From positions 1 through 7,056 of the forward strand of contig CANRMZ010000064.1 in NCBI GenBank assembly GCA_947631885.1: 7,056 bases of DNA. The letters run 5' to 3'. The stretch comes from an uncultured Bacilli bacterium. GTDB taxonomy: Bacteria > Bacillota_I > Bacilli_A > RF39 > UBA660. A program made the position numbers and the translations under genes. Position 1 is the first letter of the stretch. Each line of letters starts with the position of its first letter. The notes below the pieces were generated by a model, which saw only the letters and a list, made by a program, of their open reading frames with translations, was not told the DNA's origin and did not search any database. This document shows, one piece after another, positions 1-5,827 of this stretch.

Positions 1-29
1 ACAAAAATTATAAATTTGTTTTCAAAAGA

Positions 30-59
30 AAACCCTACATTTTTTCAAATGTGGGGTTT
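30..59. terminator. Long hairpin, possible bidirectional terminator
   Basis: The arms at 30-42 and 47-59 form about 13 pairs, one of them a G-U wobble, around a 4-nt loop (43-46). The stem has CCC/GGG in its lower half with A/T at both ends. On the + strand only three T's follow before GTCT, which makes a weak tail. On the - strand the stem is followed by TTTTCTTTTG, a better U-tract. It could end a gene converging from the right or act as part of a double terminator with the next hairpin. No - strand gene is visible in this window, so the double-terminator reading is favoured. Confidence 0.5.
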
Positions 60-71
60 GTCTACACTCTG

Positions 72-93
72 AAGCGACATTAAGTCGCTTTTT
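72..93 (+). terminator. Intrinsic terminator of an upstream transcription unit
   Basis: A 7-bp perfect stem (AAGCGAC at 72-78 with GTCGCTT at 84-90) closes a 5-nt loop (ATTAA) and runs straight into TTTTT (89-93). This is the standard form of a rho-independent terminator on the + strand. It ends before the -35 box of the next promoter (97), so it separates an operon to the left of the window from the prepilin-rnr operon. Confidence 0.85.
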
Positions 94-96
94 AAA

Positions 97-125
97 TTGA
101 AAAAAAGGATATACTGCTATATAAT
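97..125 (+). promoter_or_regulatory. Sigma-A-type promoter of the prepilin-rnr-smpB operon
   Basis: The -35 box TTGAAA (97-102) and the -10 box TATAAT (120-125) are separated by 17 nt, which is near the housekeeping consensus for Firmicutes. A start site about 7 nt past the -10 box falls at about 132, the A of the ATG of the first gene. No Shine-Dalgarno site lies between the -10 box and that ATG. The only GGA (AAAGGAT, about 104-110) sits in the promoter spacer and is too far away to serve. Confidence 0.8.
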
Positions 126-131
126 TAAACT

Positions 132-569
132 ATGAAAGATAGAAATAATCGTGGTTTTACTTTAATAGAACTATTAGTTACTTTATCTATAGTGGCAGCC
201 TTGTCAATTGTTATGGGCGTGGGTGTTACTAATGTTATAAATAGTACTTCAAAAGCTGATTATGCTGAAGATTTTAAAGAGCTTTTTAAAAATGCTAATA
301 TATATTTAGAATATAGTACAAGTACGTGTAATCTTGATACATCTAGAACTTGTAATGTTACTTTATCAGAATTAGTAAGAGCAGGTTTAGTTGATAGTGA
401 TTATTATAATAAACGTAATCCTTATAAAAAAAGTGGTAATTTTGTTGCAAGTGATACAATCGTTGTAACTTTAAATAACGGAAGGAAAACGGCAAAATAC
501 TCTAATACATCTTGTGGAGAATTAAATAGTGAAAATGTACAAAAATTTGATCATTGGGGTGAATGTTAA
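132..569 (+). CDS. Type IV prepilin-like protein (class III signal peptide)
   Basis: The 145-residue protein has a short charged leader (residues 1-8, MKDRNNRG), then the prepilin cleavage/methylation motif FTLIELL with the conserved Glu at +5 (E13), followed by a hydrophobic helix to about residue 33. A PilD-type peptidase would cut after G8. The rest is a small polar extracellular domain with four cysteines (C66, C74, C128 and C145, the last residue), enough for two disulfides. The start is forced: an in-frame TAA lies at 126-128 and no other ATG precedes the motif. No Shine-Dalgarno site is present. No assembly ATPase, platform protein or peptidase is nearby, so this is an orphan pilin/pseudopilin gene. 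It shares one base with rnr (TAATG). The family assignment is secure, but its role (DNA uptake, adhesion, secretion) is unknown. Confidence 0.85.
   Translation: MKDRNNRGFTLIELLVTLSIVAALSIVMGVGVTNVINSTSKADYAEDFKELFKNANIYLEYSTSTCNLDTSRTCNVTLSELVRAGLVDSDYYNKRNPYKKSGNFVASDTIVVTLNNGRKTAKYSNTSCGELNSENVQKFDHWGEC
556..562 (+). promoter_or_regulatory. Ribosome binding site deciding the rnr start
   Basis: GGGGTGA ends 6 nt before the ATG at 569 but touches the in-frame ATG at 563. The spacing supports initiation at 569 rather than 563. The site lies inside the end of the prepilin gene, as expected for coupled translation. Confidence 0.7.
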
Positions 570-2668
570 TGAAAGATAAAATTTTAGAAGTTTTAAAAGA
601 TCAAACAAAAGGGCTTGATTTAATAGAAATTAATGACTTATTAGGCTTTACTACTGTTGAAGAATATAAAGCTTTAAGAAAAGAAATAATGGAACTTGTT
701 TCATCAGGAGATATTCATAAAAGTAAAAAAGATAAATTTATTTTGATGGAACATTGTTCTTCCTTACTCACAGGAGTAATTCATATTAATAAAAAAGGCA
801 ATGGTTTTGTTGATACTAAATATGATTATGATACTTTTGTGGCTAGAGAAAATCTAAATGGTGCTGTTGATGGTGACTATGTAGAAATAGATGTCCATAA
901 CGATGAAGGAATAGTAGTTAATATCTTAAAAAGAGACATTTCTGTTTTAGTTGGTGAAATAGTTAAGAAACATAATAAACTTGCTTTTGAACTTGATGAT
1001 AAGAAAAAAGACATTAGAGTAGAAATTACTAAAGAGACTTTAGACAGATGTGTTGAGGGTCATAAAGTAATTGTTAAAATAATAAAAGAATTAGATACTA
1101 ATTATTATTTAGGAAAAGTTATTAATATCATTGGCCATAAAAATGACCCAGGAGTTGATATTTTAGCTATCGCAGCAAATCATGGTATTTATTTAGATGT
1201 TTCTGATGCTGTTAAAGCAGAAGTTAATAATCTTCCTATGGAAGTATCTGAAGAAGATAAAAAAGATCGTCACGATCTTCGTGATAAAGTTATCTTTACT
1301 ATTGATGGTGATGATACTAAAGATATTGATGATGCTATCTCTATTGATAAAGAGGGGGATAACTACCGTTTAGGAGTTCATATTGCCGATGTATCTCACT
1401 ATGTAAGAGAAAATACCGCTTTATATGATAGTGCTTATGAAAAAGGAACTTCTTCTTATCTTGCGGATACTGTTTTGCCTATGCTTCCTCATGAGCTTTC
1501 TAATGGTATATGCTCTTTAAATGAAGGGGTAGATAGACTAGCTATTACATGTGAAATGCTTATTGATAACAGGGGAAAAGTAATAGAGCATGATATATAT
1601 CCATCGGTAATTAATAGTAAAAAGAAAATGACTTACAAGAATGTTAATAAAATTCTTGTTGATAATGAAGTTCCTGAAGGTTATGAACCATTTAAAGATA
1701 AACTTATCTTAATGGAAGAACTAGCTCAAATACTTAGAAAAGCTAAAATAGCTAAGGGTTATATTAACTTTGAACTAGATGAAGCTAAAGTAGTTCAAGA
1801 TGAAACGGGTAAAGCAATCGATATTGTTAAAAGAGTTACTTCTTTAGGTGAGAACTTAATCGAAGATTTTATGGTTATTGCTAATGAAACAGTAGCTACC
1901 CATATTGAGAATATGGATTTGCCATTTGTATATCGGGTACATGGCACTCCTAAAGAAGAAAAGATTACTGAATTTTTAAATTTAGTAAAAGTATTAGGCT
2001 ATTCTATTTCTGTTGATACTAAAGATATTACGCCGATTACAATGCAAGATATCCTAAAGGTTTTAGAGGATAAAAAAGAATATAAAATCCTTAGTGATAT
2101 GCTTTTAAGAAGTATGAGAAAAGCTATATACAGTGCTAATAACATTGGCCATTTTGGCCTTGCAAGTAAATGCTATACCCATTTTACTTCTCCTATCAGA
2201 AGATTCCCAGATTTAATGGTCCACACTTTACTACATAAATATTTATTTGAGCATAAACTTGATATGGAAACCATAAGATATTATGAAAGCTATTTGCCTA
2301 CTGCTTGTGATAACGCGTCTGAAAGAGAAATTGAAGCTCAAGAAGCTGAAAGAGAAGTACTTGATATGAAAATGGCTGAATATATGACTGATCATATTGG
2401 AGAAGAATATGAAGGTATAATAACAGGGGTTACCAACTTTGGTATGTTTGTAGAACTACCAAACTTAGTAGAAGGTTTAGTTCATATATCCACTTTAGAT
2501 GGTTTTTATAACTATGTTCCTGAAATATTATCACTTGTAAGTGAAAATAATATAAAATATACGATTGGAGATACGGTTAAAGTTAAAGTTACAGGAGCTT
2601 CCAAAGAAGCAAGAACTATTGACTTTGAACTAGTAAAAGATAAACAAGATGATAGAGATAAAGAATAA
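569..2668 (+). CDS. rnr: Ribonuclease R (3'-5' exoribonuclease)
   Basis: This 699-residue RNase II/RNB-family enzyme degrades structured RNA processively from the 3' end in the cytoplasm and, with SmpB-tmRNA, removes faulty messages. Domains in order are an N-terminal winged-helix-like region (about 1-65), cold-shock/OB domains (about 66-220), the RNB catalytic domain and a C-terminal S1 domain (about 609-690). The catalytic motif IDGDDTKDIDDAI starts at residue 245 and carries D246, D252, D254 and D255, aligning with the metal-binding Asp set of the family. HFTSPIRRFPDLMVH, a family signature, follows later in RNB. The protein ends about ten residues after S1, without the long Lys-rich tail seen in E. 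coli RNase R. The start at 569 fits the ribosome binding site; an ATG at 563 would add two residues. The rnr-smpB neighbourhood is common in Firmicutes. Confidence 0.95.
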   Translation: MKDKILEVLKDQTKGLDLIEINDLLGFTTVEEYKALRKEIMELVSSGDIHKSKKDKFILMEHCSSLLTGVIHINKKGNGFVDTKYDYDTFVARENLNGAVDGDYVEIDVHNDEGIVVNILKRDISVLVGEIVKKHNKLAFELDDKKKDIRVEITKETLDRCVEGHKVIVKIIKELDTNYYLGKVINIIGHKNDPGVDILAIAANHGIYLDVSDAVKAEVNNLPMEVSEEDKKDRHDLRDKVIFTIDGDDTKDIDDAISIDKEGDNYRLGVHIADVSHYVRENTALYDSAYEKGTSSYLADTVLPMLPHELSNGICSLNEGVDRLAITCEMLIDNRGKVIEHDIYPSVINSKKKMTYKNVNKILVDNEVPEGYEPFKDKLILMEELAQILRKAKIAKGYINFELDEAKVVQDETGKAIDIVKRVTSLGENLIEDFMVIANETVATHIENMDLPFVYRVHGTPKEEKITEFLNLVKVLGYSISVDTKDITPITMQDILKVLEDKKEYKILSDMLLRSMRKAIYSANNIGHFGLASKCYTHFTSPIRRFPDLMVHTLLHKYLFEHKLDMETIRYYESYLPTACDNASEREIEAQEAEREVLDMKMAEYMTDHIGEEYEGIITGVTNFGMFVELPNLVEGLVHISTLDGFYNYVPEILSLVSENNIKYTIGDTVKVKVTGASKEARTIDFELVKDKQDDRDKE

Positions 2669-3083
2669 AAAAGCTTATTTCAATTACTTTATTGAAGAAG
2701 AATATGAAGCTGGTATCGTTCTTTCAGGAACAGAAATAAAAAGTATTAGAAAAGGCTCTGTAGATATCAAAGATAGTTATATAAGAATTAAAAATAATGA
2801 AGCATTTATTATTAATATGTATATAGCTAAATATGAGGTAGGAGAGTTTTATAATCATGATGAATATCAAGAAAGAAAACTTTTACTTCATAAAAATGAA
2901 ATTAAGAAACTAAAAGATAAAGTAGCTATTGATGGACTTACTTTAATACCTATTAAAGTATATATCAAAAAAGGCTATGCTAAAGTTTTAGTAGGAGTAT
3001 GTAAGGGCAAGAAAATATACGATAAGAGAGCTTCAATCAAAGAGAAAGATTCAAGGAAAGTAGATAGACAAAATTATATTTAA
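2649..3083 (+). CDS. smpB: SsrA-binding protein SmpB
   Basis: The 144-residue protein binds tmRNA and brings it to stalled ribosomes for trans-translation. Family hallmarks are NKKA (6-9), YFIEEEYEAGIVLSGTEIKSIR (about 13-34, with G27-T28-E29), the NHD and RKLLLHK segments (69-82) and KGKKIYDKR (119-127). A basic tail follows to the C-terminus and in the family enters the mRNA channel of the ribosome. Length is close to the usual 145-160. The start at 2649 is the only ATG; an in-frame stop lies at 2634-2636. It overlaps the end of rnr by 20 nt and has no clear Shine-Dalgarno site, so translation is probably coupled to rnr. No tmRNA gene is seen downstream in the window. Confidence 0.95.
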   Translation: MIEIKNKKAYFNYFIEEEYEAGIVLSGTEIKSIRKGSVDIKDSYIRIKNNEAFIINMYIAKYEVGEFYNHDEYQERKLLLHKNEIKKLKDKVAIDGLTLIPIKVYIKKGYAKVLVGVCKGKKIYDKRASIKEKDSRKVDRQNYI

Positions 3084-3110
3084 ATGGTATGATTGTTAAG
3101 GTGATAGAGT

Positions 3111-4190
3111 ATGAAAAGGCTAAGCAAAAAACAAAAGATTATAATTGGCTGTAGTATTGCTGCAGTGCTTTTAATTGCTATAATAATTGTAGCAGTAGTA
3201 CTCTTAACAAAAGATGATAAAAAGGACGTTAAACCAAAAGAACAAGAACAAATAAGTAAGCCAAAAGAAGAGGAAAAAGAAGAAGTAAGCATTATTGATA
3301 TAAATTCTAATTCAAGACCTTTTGCTGTTATGATAAATAATATTAATGAGGCAAGATTAGTTCAATCAGGTATATCAAAAGCTTATATTGTTTATGAACT
3401 TTTAGCTGAAGGTGGCATTACCCGTTTAATGGCTGTTTTTAAAGATGCTGATGTTGGGAAATTAGGATCTATAAGAAGTGCTAGAGATTATTATTTAGAC
3501 TATGCTATGGAAAATGATGCTATCTATGTTCACTGGGGATGGTCTCCTCAAGCTCAAATAGATATTCCTACATTAGGTATAAATAATTTAAATGGTCTGT
3601 ATGATCAAGGCTTTTATCGTTTATCACCTGGCGAGTATCCTGCAGGGCTTGCATACGAGCATACTGGTTTTACTAATATGGATAATCTTAAGGCTGCTGC
3701 CGAACAAAAGGGTTATCGCATGACTTCCGATAAAGATTCTTTATTAAGCTATTCTGATAAATCAGTTGATTATTCAAAAGAAAAATCATATACAGATGCT
3801 ACCAATGTTGTTTTAACCTATTCAAATTATACACAAGTAACATATCAATATGATGCTGAAAATAAAAACTATAAGAGAATAAATCTTAATAATCAAGCTA
3901 ATATTGACCATGAAACTGAAAAACAAGTAACAGCTAAGAATATTATTGTTTATCAAGTTAATTGCTATCAAATTGCTGGCGATGAAAAAGGTCGTATAAA
4001 AGTAGAAAATTTAGGTAATGGTACTGGCTATTATATAAGCGAAGGAAAAGCTATAACTATTAAGTGGTCAAAGGAAACAAGAAGTAGCCAAACAAAATAT
4101 ACTTTAGAAGATGGCTCAGAATTAAAAGTAAACGATGGTAATACTTTTATTCAAATATTACCTACCACGGGAAAAGTGGCGGTGAGTTAG
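3111..4190 (+). CDS. DUF3048 (YerB-like) membrane-anchored protein
   Basis: The 359-residue protein has a basic start, one hydrophobic segment (about 10-32), a Lys/Glu-rich linker (about 34-60) and an outer-face domain. The stretch RPFAVMINN (69-77), then SKAYIVYELLAEGGITR (89-105) and LGSIRSARDYYLD (118-130), is the DUF3048 N-terminal signature. GYYISEGKAITIKWSK (306-321) and DGNTFIQILPT (342-352) match its C-terminal domain. Bacillus subtilis YerB is a lipoprotein of this family whose biochemical role I cannot state. Here C14 sits at the beginning, not the end, of the hydrophobic stretch, so a transmembrane anchor rather than a lipid anchor is likely. A ribosome binding site (AAGGTGA, 3098-3104) precedes the ATG by 6 nt. 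The gene follows smpB after 27 nt and is probably in the same operon. Confidence 0.85.
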   Translation: MKRLSKKQKIIIGCSIAAVLLIAIIIVAVVLLTKDDKKDVKPKEQEQISKPKEEEKEEVSIIDINSNSRPFAVMINNINEARLVQSGISKAYIVYELLAEGGITRLMAVFKDADVGKLGSIRSARDYYLDYAMENDAIYVHWGWSPQAQIDIPTLGINNLNGLYDQGFYRLSPGEYPAGLAYEHTGFTNMDNLKAAAEQKGYRMTSDKDSLLSYSDKSVDYSKEKSYTDATNVVLTYSNYTQVTYQYDAENKNYKRINLNNQANIDHETEKQVTAKNIIVYQVNCYQIAGDEKGRIKVENLGNGTGYYISEGKAITIKWSKETRSSQTKYTLEDGSELKVNDGNTFIQILPTTGKVAVS

Positions 4191-4191
4191 T

Positions 4192-4929
4192 ATGGGGTTC
4201 TTTAGTGCGATATTAGAGGCTATAGCTAAAAACTATATATTTTTCCAAGTAGTAACTATATTTTTGATTTTATCTTTTATTGGCTATATTGTTGATAAAA
4301 AAACCAGAAAAGGAGCAGATATCACTCCAATCTTTGGTGGAAAGGTATCCCTTAATATTAAACATAAAGACCCAAGCGCTAAAAAGGGTAAGAAACAAAA
4401 GGGATTTTCATCTACTATTGTTGGTGAACAAACATCTACCCAAGGTTTAAATAATGTATTAGGTCAAAATGCCATTGTAAGCAATGTTCAATATGATCAA
4501 AATGCTCAAATGCAAAATGCTTATTATAATAATAACCAAGTATATAATCAAAATTATTATAATGTGGATAATACCACACAATATCAACAATATAATCAAT
4601 ACAATCAATACGATAATGTAGCTCCAGTGCCTCAAGAAAATTATGCCATGAATAATGCATATCAAACACCAACAAATGAGTTTGCTGTACCAGCAGCTAC
4701 AACTGCCCAAATATCAGAAACTATTTTGCCTAACGTTGCAACAACTCCTGTTCAAGCTCAAGTTCAAGGCGTAAGTACTGCAGCTCCGGCCATGGAAACA
4801 ATCGTTCCAAGCGTTCAATCTGAGATTTCAACACCACCTGTTCAAAGCGAATTTACAACCGATACTGAAGAAGTTAACGATAATGGTAATGATGATAACG
4901 GAGCAATGAATTTTAATATGAACGAATAA
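4192..4929 (+). CDS. Single-pass membrane protein with Q/N/Y-rich tail, unknown function
   Basis: I do not recognise this 245-residue protein. It has one hydrophobic helix (about 15-34), a basic segment rich in Lys (about 36-70), a Gln/Asn/Tyr-rich low-complexity stretch (about 97-160, with repeats such as YQQYNQYNQYDN), a Pro/Val/Gln/Thr/Ala-rich stretch with PVQ motifs (about 165-222), and an acidic Asn/Asp-rich end. The positive-inside rule with KK and RK after the helix suggests N-out and a cytoplasmic tail, but this is uncertain. The tail looks disordered and prion-like. The ribosome binding site GGTGAG (4181-4186) ends 5 nt before the ATG, and the gene starts one base after the DUF3048 stop, so the two are probably made together. 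It is the last gene before the operon's terminator. Composition and start signal support a real gene; function is open. Confidence 0.8.
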   Translation: MGFFSAILEAIAKNYIFFQVVTIFLILSFIGYIVDKKTRKGADITPIFGGKVSLNIKHKDPSAKKGKKQKGFSSTIVGEQTSTQGLNNVLGQNAIVSNVQYDQNAQMQNAYYNNNQVYNQNYYNVDNTTQYQQYNQYNQYDNVAPVPQENYAMNNAYQTPTNEFAVPAATTAQISETILPNVATTPVQAQVQGVSTAAPAMETIVPSVQSEISTPPVQSEFTTDTEEVNDNGNDDNGAMNFNMNE

Positions 4930-4939
4930 TTATTTAATA

Positions 4940-4961
4940 AAAACGACCGGTCGGTCTTTTT
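4940..4961 (+). terminator. Intrinsic terminator of the prepilin-rnr operon
   Basis: GACC (4945-4948) pairs with GGTC (4953-4956) around a GGTC loop. A run of A's before it can pair with TTTTT (4957-4961) after a single mismatch. This GC-rich hairpin with a T-run, 15 nt after a stop codon, has the form of a rho-independent terminator, though the core stem is short. The same bases contain the perfect 10-bp palindrome CGACCGGTCG (4944-4953). Confidence 0.7.
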
Positions 4962-5001
4962 ATTTTAACTAGATTTTGATATAATAGAAAAGCTAAGGAG
5001 G
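4957..5001 (+). promoter_or_regulatory. Promoter and ribosome binding site of cdaA-cdaR
   Basis: An extended -10 box TGATATAAT (4977-4985) is clear. The -35 position at 17-nt spacing (4957-4962, TTTTTA) is weak and overlaps the terminator's T-run. Transcription would begin near 4992, leaving a very short leader that starts just before a strong Shine-Dalgarno AAGGAGG (4995-5001), 5 nt ahead of the cdaA ATG. Confidence 0.7.
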
Positions 5002-5006
5002 ATGCG

Positions 5007-5354
5007 ATGAATTTATCATTAGTGTGGAATATCATTACAAAAATAATAGATATTTGCTTTGTATGGATATTCTTTTATTACATTTTAAAGAATGTAAAAA
5101 ATAATATAAAAATGGTCCTTATAGTCAAAGGTGTAATTATCATTCTGATTATTAAGGTAATAAGTGATTTACTAGATTTATATACTGTCGGAGTATTACT
5201 AGAATATGTAGTCGAATGGGGACCTTTGGCACTAATAGTTATTTTCCAACCAGAAATAAGAAGTGTTTTAGAGTCTTTAGGTAGAACTCAATTATTAGGA
5301 AGACACAAAGTTTTAACTATTGATGAAAGAGAAAAGTTGTTAACGAGATTATGA
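5007..5354 (+). CDS. cdaA: Diadenylate cyclase CdaA, N-terminal membrane part (frame broken)
   Basis: These 115 codons encode the membrane half of CdaA, the membrane-bound c-di-AMP synthase of Firmicutes. Three hydrophobic helices are visible at about 8-28, 35-53 and 60-80, followed by the conserved QPEIRSVLESLGR (81-93), which leads into the catalytic domain in intact homologues. After E109-K110 the frame drifts into five unrelated residues (LLTRL) and a TGA. Read one frame back from K110, the sequence continues VVNEIMKACDWL, as expected for the family, and joins the next open frame. The joined protein would be 273 residues, the length of Bacillus subtilis CdaA. The start is set by the strong ribosome binding site at 4995-5001. 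As it stands this part alone has no catalytic residues. Confidence 0.85.
   Translation: MNLSLVWNIITKIIDICFVWIFFYYILKNVKNNIKMVLIVKGVIIILIIKVISDLLDLYTVGVLLEYVVEWGPLALIVIFQPEIRSVLESLGRTQLLGRHKVLTIDEREKLLTRL
5331..5354 (+). other. Frameshift site within cdaA
   Basis: The run AAAA at 5332-5335 precedes GTTGTTAACGAG. Adding one A gives codons GAA-AAA-GTT-GTT-AAC-GAG-ATT-ATG (EKVVNEIM) and restores one continuous cdaA. In frame 0 the codons are GAA-AAG-TTG, so an A-AAG step at 5333-5336 would also allow a tRNA-Lys -1 slip to give the same product. I see no strong internal Shine-Dalgarno site at the right distance and no convincing downstream hairpin. The frame-0 TGA (5352-5354) overlaps the ATG at 5351. 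Confidence 0.85.
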
Positions 5355-5827
5355 AGGCATGCGATTGGCTAAAGAAAAATCGTATTGGTGCCTTAATCGT
5401 AATCGAAAGAGAGGTTTCACTGCAAGAATATATTGGTAATTCTACTAAGATATATGCTGATATAAATGATTCTTTACTTGAAACTATTTTCTTCCCTAAT
5501 TCGCCATTACATGATGGTGGTGTTATTATCCAAGGAGATCGTATAACTTGTGCTGGTTCAGTATTTAAGACTAGTGTTAACCAAAACTTATCAAAACGGT
5601 TAGGTACAAGACATAGAGCAGCTTTAGGTATAGCAGAAGAAAGTGATGCCTTAGCAATAGTTGTATCTGAAGAAACGGGACGCTTATCTTTAGCTATGGA
5701 TAGTGAACTTCATTACAACTTATCTAATGAAGAAATGAGAACAATGCTACTTGAAGAATTAAGCCCTAAGTCAGAAATATTCTTTGCTTCAGATGAAAAC
5801 GAAAGCGATGGTGAAGAAGATGCGTAA
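5351..5827 (+). CDS. cdaA: Diadenylate cyclase CdaA, catalytic DAC domain (frame broken)
   Basis: These 158 codons encode the cytoplasmic DAC domain, which condenses two ATP into cyclic di-AMP, a messenger controlling potassium and osmolyte balance and cell-wall homeostasis. KKNRIGALIVIERE (8-21) opens the domain. PLHDGGVII (52-60) carries the catalytic Asp of the DGA motif (here D55-G56-G57), and GTRHRAALGI (85-94) carries the ATP-binding RHR motif (87-89). SEETGRLSLA follows as in the family. The tail is acidic. ATG 5351 overlaps the preceding TGA as ATGA but lacks a clear ribosome binding site. It is probably not a native start but an internal Met of a full-length CdaA (residue 116 of the joined protein). 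The domain has no internal damage, which argues against an old pseudogene. It overlaps cdaR by 8 nt. Confidence 0.88.
   Translation: MKACDWLKKNRIGALIVIEREVSLQEYIGNSTKIYADINDSLLETIFFPNSPLHDGGVIIQGDRITCAGSVFKTSVNQNLSKRLGTRHRAALGIAEESDALAIVVSEETGRLSLAMDSELHYNLSNEEMRTMLLEELSPKSEIFFASDENESDGEEDA

Noticed and set aside
563..571. Upstream in-frame ATG for rnr at 563
   Set aside because: It abuts the GGGGTGA ribosome binding site with no spacing, whereas ATG 569 has 6 nt. The two extra residues add nothing recognisable.
1263..1279. 17-bp palindrome (8-bp arms, 1-nt centre) inside rnr
   Set aside because: It encodes a normal KDRHDLR stretch just before the RNB motif, and a palindrome of this size is expected by chance in a window this long.
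3084..3110. tmRNA (ssrA) next to smpB
   Set aside because: The gap after smpB is only 27 nt and the next gene starts at once; no tRNA-like ends are seen in the window.
3144..3155. Possible lipobox (IIGC) in the DUF3048 protein
   Set aside because: C14 comes before most of the hydrophobic segment rather than after it, so it does not fit a lipoprotein signal peptide.
3080..3292. Minus-strand open frame opposite the start of the DUF3048 gene
   Set aside because: It is antisense to a well-supported gene; its Ser/Phe/Leu-rich product mirrors the Lys/Glu-rich linker of the real protein.
4585..4615. Short tandem repeats resembling a repeat array
   Set aside because: They are in-frame codons for the YQQYNQYNQY segment with no spacer structure; not CRISPR or a mobile-element repeat.
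4436..4710. Minus-strand open frames opposite the Q/N/Y-rich tail
   Set aside because: Ile/His/Tyr-rich products arise from reading the AAT/CAA/TAT repeats backwards; no start signal or family pattern.
5352..5354. TGA read as Trp (alternative code) to explain the cdaA break
   Set aside because: Reading through gives an unrelated sequence and soon another stop, and it does not enter the DAC frame; Trp elsewhere is TGG.
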